In this document: positions 59,101-64,000 of the stretch, piece by piece | Layout of the letters: each line of letters opens with the position of its first letter | How positions within the stretch are numbered: position 1 is the first letter of the stretch | Source of the DNA: Monodelphis domestica | Lineage: Eukaryota > Chordata > Mammalia > Didelphimorphia > Didelphidae | DNA length: 64,000 nt | Reading direction: 5' to 3' | Assembly: GCF_027887165.1 (NCBI RefSeq) | Contig: NC_077232.1 | Span: forward strand, 2,311,162 to 2,375,161 | Notes under the pieces: model-generated | Database searches by the model: none | Seen by the model: only the letters and a program-made list of their open reading frames with translations | Told to the model about the DNA's origin: nothing | Position numbers and translations under genes: made by a program

Positions 59101-60975
59101 ACCCTCCACCACCGACTGACCTCTGCCCGGGGCCCCTCTGAAGCACCCTCCGGGGCTCCGGCAGGGCTGACGTCCCGGGCAGAGAGCCAGCACCCCCAGC
59201 GGTCAAGTCCAGGCGGCCTGAGGTCCCCCAGCAGGGCTCGGGGCCTTGGCCAGGGCCACACGGCATTTCCTGACCCTTCCCGGCAGGCACCCAGGCTGTG
59301 TGCGGGGGTGGCTCTTCCCTGGGACACCCCAAGGCACTGCAGAGTCCTGCTCAGTCCCAGGGCCCAGCCCAGAGGCTGAGAGCCAGAGGAAGGCCACAAG
59401 GATGCTTGGAGGGTCAGGCCAGCCTCCAGACACTGCCCCGAGCAGATCCCAACAAGACTGGCTGAGGCAAAGGTGCAGGCACCTTCCAAGGCCCAACGTG
59501 TCTCAGGAGTCACCTGCTTCAGGACCGAGAACCCAGAAAGGGAGGCCCAGAGAAGAGGGGACAGATGGGACCCAGACGAGGGTCCTTCCCCAGGGCAGCA
59601 TTGGTAAACCTTTTAGAGATCACGTGCCCAAACGGAACCTCTGAGCTGCCTGTGAGCCCCGGCATTACCCTTGACAGCAGAGGGGAAGTGCTCACATCGG
59701 GCAGGGGGGCAGAGCACATCAACAGCCCCCAGGGGCGGGGGGGGGGGTGTGACAAAGCAGCCCCCTGGCTTCCAGGGGCACACAGGCCACCTCGCCAACA
59801 TAGCCCCAGGGCCCCCTCCCACATAGGACATGGGGGCGGTGAGGGCCATGAACAGGGATTCAGAAAACCCAGATGCCCACACTGGACCCTTCAGCCCGTG
59901 GGAGGCTGTGGAGGCAGAACCTCACCGTCCCTGAGCCCAGTCCCACGTTACAGACAGGGCAACTGAGGCTCCCAGGCGGGAGACAAAGGCATGATCTTCC
60001 ACTGGAAGCCAGGCTGTCAGCAGGGCATGATGCCAGTGGATGCCATCGGTCAATGATCTCCCTGCCAAGATGACGTGCCGACCTAACACCCACCCACTTG
60101 GCAACTCATGCCCAAAGCCCCTGAGGCGAAGTCCCCGAGGCAATGGGGCCCAGACCCGAGGGGCCTGAGACTCGAGTGTGAATCCCCTTCTCAACTTGCC
60201 CCTCTGTGAAATGGGAATGAGGAGCCCTGCCCAGGAGCCCTCTCTGGGCAGGCCAAACCATATCCATTGCTGCAGGCTCCCAGCCCCGATCTCACTGGGG
60301 GCTCCCCCTTCGTGCCTCTGCCTCGGGGAATCCCCAGCTTCCTGCAAGGGTCCTTCTGGGCACCGACTCCCCCATCTGGCCTCCCCTGCCTTGACTCCTC
60401 CTGCTGTATTGAAGAGCCATCTCTGTGCACCTTGTGTCCCCCCATAACAGGGAAGCCTCCTGCGGGCAGGCACTGCTTCATCCAGGCGGTGCCCATCTGG
60501 CTCTACCTGGCCCAGGTGCCCACACCAATCAGAAGCCCCGACTCTGTGCTGGGCGTTAAGAGACAGAAAGGCATCGGTCTGGCGGCCCCAACACAAAGCC
60601 GAGCACATGTAGGCTGACGGAAAAATAGAAGTGAGCGTTTTGAGGAGGAAATGCAGCTGGTGCCAGGAGAACAGACTTCATGGAGGAGGGAGGGCGTGGG
60701 TGCTCCAGGCCCAGGGTGGAGGTCCAGAATGGACAAAGGCCTGGAGGGGAGAAGCAGCACCGCAAGGCCAGTCTGGACTGTTCCATGGGCCAGGTGCCAT
60801 CCTCATCCCCATTTTACAGAGTCACAAGGCAGACCTGCTTTGGCGAGACCCCAGGGGCGCCCCACCACTTACTTCCATTACTCACGGCATGGCATACTTG
60901 GCGGCACATGGAGTACACGATGCAGGCGGAAGCTGAGCTGTCCACTCCGCCACTAAGGGGGAGGAAGAATCCAGC
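53179..60975 (-). CDS. NADSYN1: Glutamine-dependent NAD+ synthetase, 3' nine coding exons
   Basis: Converts deamido-NAD, glutamine and ATP to NAD+ in the cytosol, the last step of the de novo and Preiss-Handler routes. Exons, in transcript order: 60975-60873, 58717-58549, 57306-57171, 56173-56067, 55767-55636, 55093-55024, 54379-54251, 54057-53881, 53232-53179. All visible junctions are GT-AG, phases agree, and together they give 358 residues plus TGA, matching the end of the roughly 706-residue human protein. Visible motifs: ATP-binding loop SGGVDS at residues 8-13 of this part, HGGSNRE in the third exon, GSTNVDES (165-172) and [13 protein letters not shown] (180-192) of the synthetase active site, then APATAELEP and the conserved '[20 protein letters not shown]' region. 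Nothing is broken. The glutaminase (nitrilase-fold) half and promoter lie beyond 64,000, so the next intron exceeds 3 kb. Introns are short, GC-rich and full of G-rich repeats on the coding strand. Recognised from memory of the human protein. Confidence 0.97.
54058..54250. repeat. C-rich intron of NADSYN1
   Basis: Made largely of CCCCCC-GG blocks (54119-54225), so the transcript reads as long G runs with quadruplex potential. There are no exons inside. Confidence 0.8.
55360..55560. repeat. C-rich short tandem repeats in NADSYN1 intron
   Basis: Imperfect units built on 'gtctcaggccccccctcag', separated by C runs. Confidence 0.7.
56976..57034. repeat. 12-bp tandem repeat in NADSYN1 intron
   Basis: Four to five units of the CCAGGCCCCATG type. 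Confidence 0.85.
57523..58535. repeat. 59-bp minisatellite in NADSYN1 intron
   Basis: About 1 kb of units built from 'cccccaagccccagattyctt', 'ggtcctggctcccccagtcc' and 'tggccccccaatcccagcc'. The right end is very regular: unit starts at 58261, 58320, 58379, 58438 and 58497, exactly 59 bases apart. The left half mixes shorter variants. No stop codons occur in several frames on both strands, so long open frames here are an artefact. It is strongly G-rich on the transcript strand. Confidence 0.95.
58718..60872. other. NADSYN1 intron
   Basis: Between the two exons nearest the right side. It holds a sense MIR/CORE-like SINE at about 58893-59005 ('gacctgagttcaaatccaga', 'cctcagtttcctcctctgta') and weak antisense MIR pieces near 59905-59990 and 60795-60840. 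No other gene is seen; open frames occur on both strands from high GC. Confidence 0.6.
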
Positions 60976-61961
60976 CTTGAAAGAGCGAATCAGAGGAGAC
61001 TGTAAGAACGGATGCTGGCGTGCTCCCGTCCATCGAGGCCCTTGTGGACATCAGGGGCTTCCAACCCACTGCCCAGAGGGACCCGGGCATTCCCATCAGA
61101 AATGCCCTTAAGTGGGAAAAATTGTGCCCCCCCAAGCTCCCCATGACCTCTGAAGGAGCCAGGAAAGCGGGAGACGCGCTACCAGGCTCAAGAAGGCCGG
61201 GCTTCCCGATTGCCACAAGATCTCGATGGGCCCGTGAGCGACCCTTCGATCCCGGCACGCTTCAAGAATGTCAGATTTTTAAATTATCCCGCATGTCACT
61301 GACGATTTCCCAGTTGTCTGTACAAACATCTTAACGCTCAGCTCTAAAATGCTGAGTTCTAAGCCCCCCCCCCATTCCCTTTGAGAAGGTACTTTGATAT
61401 CTATTACACACTCTCTGCATTACTGTCCATCCCTAGTCTCTGAAGAGGACCACGAGATCACGTGTGGGCTTGACCCGAGCGTGACCCAGACTTCAGGAGG
61501 CCGAGTGGCACAGAGCCAGCAGGGTCAGAATGACCACTGATGGCCTGGGACGCCATGGATGGCCTTGGCTTCATCTGTACTGGGCTGAGCTCTAACCCTA
61601 ACCCTATTCTCATCCACTCATTCCGCCAGGGGAGGTCCTCATTGGCCCGAGTAGACACTCCCTCACTCACGGGTTTGGGGCATCAGTCGTACTTCCCCCA
61701 GCTTAGTCCATTTGCGGGGATGGTTTGCACAGGGCACACCATGGCTTTTTGTAGCCACAGGTGAGTGACAGACACCAGAGGTGGACATGCAGCCCTGGGC
61801 CTCCTGAACACCCCAAACATCCCTCTTTTTAGATCATCCCTATCCCAAGAGAGACCAAACAAAGAAAAAGTAGAGTGCGCTTTAGTCTGCACCAGAGCTC
61901 CTCATCCTGTTGTGGGGGCCAGAGCTGGCGGGGGGTGGGGGAGGGCAGCATCTCTGGCCAT
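60976..61961. other. NADSYN1 intron, proximal part
   Basis: About 61430-61590 ('ctctgaagaggaccacgaga', 'gacccagacttcaggaggcc', 'gatggcctgggacgcc') resembles a known old marsupial interspersed repeat with an RTE-like tail. The rest is unassigned. Confidence 0.4.
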
Positions 61962-62705
61962 CATCATATATCATCATCTCATCTTGTGTCTTCGCCTGAT
62001 CTTGTATCATCTGATCTTGTATCATCTGATCTTGTATCATCATCTCATCTTGTATCATCTCGTCTTGTATCATCTGATCTTGTATCATCTGATCTTGTAT
62101 CTATCATCATATCATTTTGTATCATCATCTCATCTTGTATCATCATCTCGTCTTGTATCATCATCTCATCTTGTGTCTTTGCCTGATCTTGTATCATCTG
62201 ATCTTGTATCATCATCTCGTCTTGTATCATCTCGTCTCTTTCATCTGATCTTGTATCTATCATCTCATCTTGTATCATCGGCTCATCTTGTATCATCATC
62301 TCGTCTTGTATCATCATCTCATCTTGTATCATCGGCTCATCTTGTATCATCATCTCATCTTGTATCATCATCTCATCTTGTGTCTTCGCCTGATCTTGTA
62401 TCATCTGATCTTGTATCATCATCTCGTCTTGTATCTTCTGACCTTGTATCTGTCATCATCTCATCTTGTATCATCACCTGATCTTGTATCATCTGATCTT
62501 GTATCATCTCGTCTTGTATCATCTGATCTTGTATCTATCATCTCATCTTGTATCATCGGCTCATCTTGTATCATCATCTCGTCTTGTATCATCATCTCAT
62601 CTTGTATCATCACCTGATCTTGTATCATCTGATCTTGTATCATCTCATCTTGTATCATCATCTCATCTTGTATCCTCGTTTTGTATCAACTTCTCACCTT
62701 GTAGC
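61962..62705. repeat. TCATCTTGTA-type tandem repeat in NADSYN1 intron
   Basis: About 740 bases of mixed 15- and 18-base units such as TCATCTGATCTTGTA and TCATCATCTCATCTTGTA. Some longer blocks recur (for example at 62267-62400 and 62539-62640). Frames remain open on both strands because of the repeat. Confidence 0.95.
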
Positions 62706-62729
62706 ATCCTCTGGGCTCCAGCAGCAAAG

Positions 62730-63280
62730 TCATTCACAGCGGGTGATACATTGTTACTGTCGCTATATACGCTGTTCCTCTGGTTCTGCTCCCTTCGCTC
62801 AGCATCAGCTGGGGCAAGTCTTCCCAGGTTTTTTTGTGACCATCTTGCTCGTCATTCCTGCTTATAGCACAGCAGTCTTCCAGCTCCACTTGCCCAGCCA
62901 CTCCCCAACTGATGGGACGTCTCTGTTTTCAATTCCCTGCCCCCACAGCATGCTATCAATATTTTTGTACATAGATGCAATTTTTAAATTTTCTTTGGGG
63001 TATAGACCTGGTAATGGTATTATTGGGTCAAAAGGTGTGCCCAGGGGCGTCTAGGTGGCTCAGTGGATAGAGAGCCAGGCCTAGAGATGGGAGGTCCTCC
63101 GTTCAAATCTGGCCTCAAACACTTCCTAGCTGGGCGACCCTGGGCAAGTCACTTGACCCCCATTGTCTAGCCCTGACTACTCTTCTGCCTTGGAACCAAT
63201 ACCCAGTTTGGATTCTAAGCCTGAAGGTAAGAATTTTTTTAAAATATGCTCAGTTTTATAACATTGTGATGTAGGGACCT
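62730..63280 (-). mobile_element. Old LINE-1 ORF2 end, antisense, split by a SINE
   Basis: Reversed L1 ORF2 end ('ctctggttctgctcccttcg', 'cccagccactccccaactga', 'tttctttggggtatagacct'). It is interrupted at 63045 by a SINE and resumes at about 63241 ('tatgctcagttttataacat'). Confidence 0.7.
63045..63240 (+). mobile_element. Opossum-type short SINE, full length
   Basis: 'ggcgtctaggtggctcagtg', 'gatagagagccaggcctaga', 'ttcaaatctggcctcaaaca', 'accctgggcaagtcactt', 'ctcttctgccttggaacc' and a T-rich tail. A probable target-site duplication flanks it: 'aaaaggtgtgcccag' at 63030-63044 and 'aaaatatgctcag' at 63241-63253. This element is the best single pointer to an opossum-like genome. Confidence 0.9.
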
Positions 63281-63824
63281 ATATCAAAAGGATATTTAGC
63301 AGAGAAGGAAGCAGCGATCATAAACAGCCAGGGTAACAACATCAAGATCAGGGGATTACAGGTTATCGTCGTTGTCTTCCTCCATGGGAAAAGTGGATGG
63401 AGGGATGCTTTAGAGCAGCTTCAGAGCCATCTCTGGCAGGGCACATGGCAAAGCTTCTCCCAGGATTCTTGTGAACAAGGAGGAGGAGGGGTGAGATGAG
63501 AATCTAACCTGGTGGGTTCAACAGCTCCAGGACTACCCTGCAGTGGAGGGGAAGGAGTGCTGTATTTGGGGGGCAGGAGCTCTGGTCAAGTCACTGTTTA
63601 GGGCCTCATCTGTCAGAGGGGGACAAGGAGAAGGCTGCTGGGAGGAAAACACTTTAAAAAATCTTCCTGGTGCTCCAGAAATGGAGTGGTTCTTCTCATT
63701 CTGAAGGAGAGCCATCAGCTCAGAGGAGGCAGGCGGTCTGGCTCTGATGTGATTTAATATGTCCATCACCATCTTCACTAAAAGTTATCAATGGCATGCT
63801 TAATAGGGAGGGGGAGGAGCACGG
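63281..63824. other. NADSYN1 intron, nothing recognised
   Basis: An 81-codon minus-strand frame at 63533-63778 has no similarity to NADSYN1 and no splice context I trust. Confidence 0.45.
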
Positions 63825-64000
63825 ATATGTGCCTCCTTCACACCAGGCACTATGCCGAGTACTTTACAAAAAGGATCTCATTTACTCCTGGGAGGCAGGT
63901 GCTGTTATTACACCAAGAAACTAAAGGAAACAATGGTGAAGGGACTTGCCCCTCACTATACAGCTAGTGAGTATCTGAGGCTGGACTTGAGCTTGGGCGT
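63825..64000 (-). mobile_element. MIR-type SINE, antisense, runs off the window
   Basis: 'ccaggcactatgccgagtac', 'gatctcatttactcctggga', 'gctagtgagtatctgaggct'. Confidence 0.75.

Noticed and set aside
61591-61606. Two telomere-like TAACCC units
   Set aside because: Only about two units; expected by chance and not an interstitial telomere array.
61765-62481. 238-codon plus-strand frame with 'LVSSSHLVSS' repeats
   Set aside because: Product of the TCATCTTGTA tandem array, inside a NADSYN1 intron.

Overview
This window looks like marsupial genomic DNA, probably from an opossum or another close marsupial. The evidence is the repeat content: marsupial-type LINE-1 copies in both orientations, tRNA-derived and CORE-type SINEs including the short opossum-style SINE at 63.05 kb, old CR1/L2-clade LINEs, and host genes with GT-AG introns. 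I see no bacterial, plasmid or CRISPR features. The species is an inference.

Layout. From 1 to about 42 kb the DNA is AT-rich and packed with LINE-1 fragments. It opens with the 3' end of a fairly young LINE-1 whose ORF2 reads through without a break (1-1.88 kb). Between 12.6 and 30 kb lies a cluster built from an imperfectly repeated block carrying Mas-related G-protein-coupled receptor (MRGPR) genes. The first receptor (12.69-13.69 kb) has one frameshift. The second (23.77-24.74 kb) is open throughout. Two copies of the block between them (about 18.0-19.75 and 20.8-21.8 kb) have kept the flanking sequence but no receptor. From 32 to 40 kb there is an antisense LINE-1, a decayed sense LINE-1 and probable endogenous retrovirus LTR fossils.

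From about 42 kb the sequence becomes GC-rich and has fewer LINEs. A third, intact and GC-rich MRGPR gene lies on the minus strand (43.05-44.06 kb). After a mostly unannotated interval comes the 3' half of NADSYN1 (glutamine-dependent NAD+ synthetase) on the minus strand. Nine coding exons lie between 60,975 and 53,179 and encode the last 358 residues, starting at the ATP-binding SGGVDS loop. The amino-terminal glutaminase exons and the promoter lie beyond the right edge. Three large tandem repeats sit in or beside this gene: a 9-bp array just past its poly(A) signal, a 59-bp array in an intron, and a TCATCTTGTA-type array in the first visible intron.

The MRGPRs are plasma-membrane receptors, which in other mammals act in sensory neurons and mast cells. 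NADSYN1 makes NAD in the cytosol. I see no functional link between them. In mouse, from memory, Nadsyn1 and several Mrgpr genes share a stretch of chromosome 7, so the proximity is probably old. The points most worth checking are the gene-poor copies of the receptor block, the shared loss of conserved receptor residues in the first two MRGPRs, and the strand switch of G-rich repeats at the end of NADSYN1.
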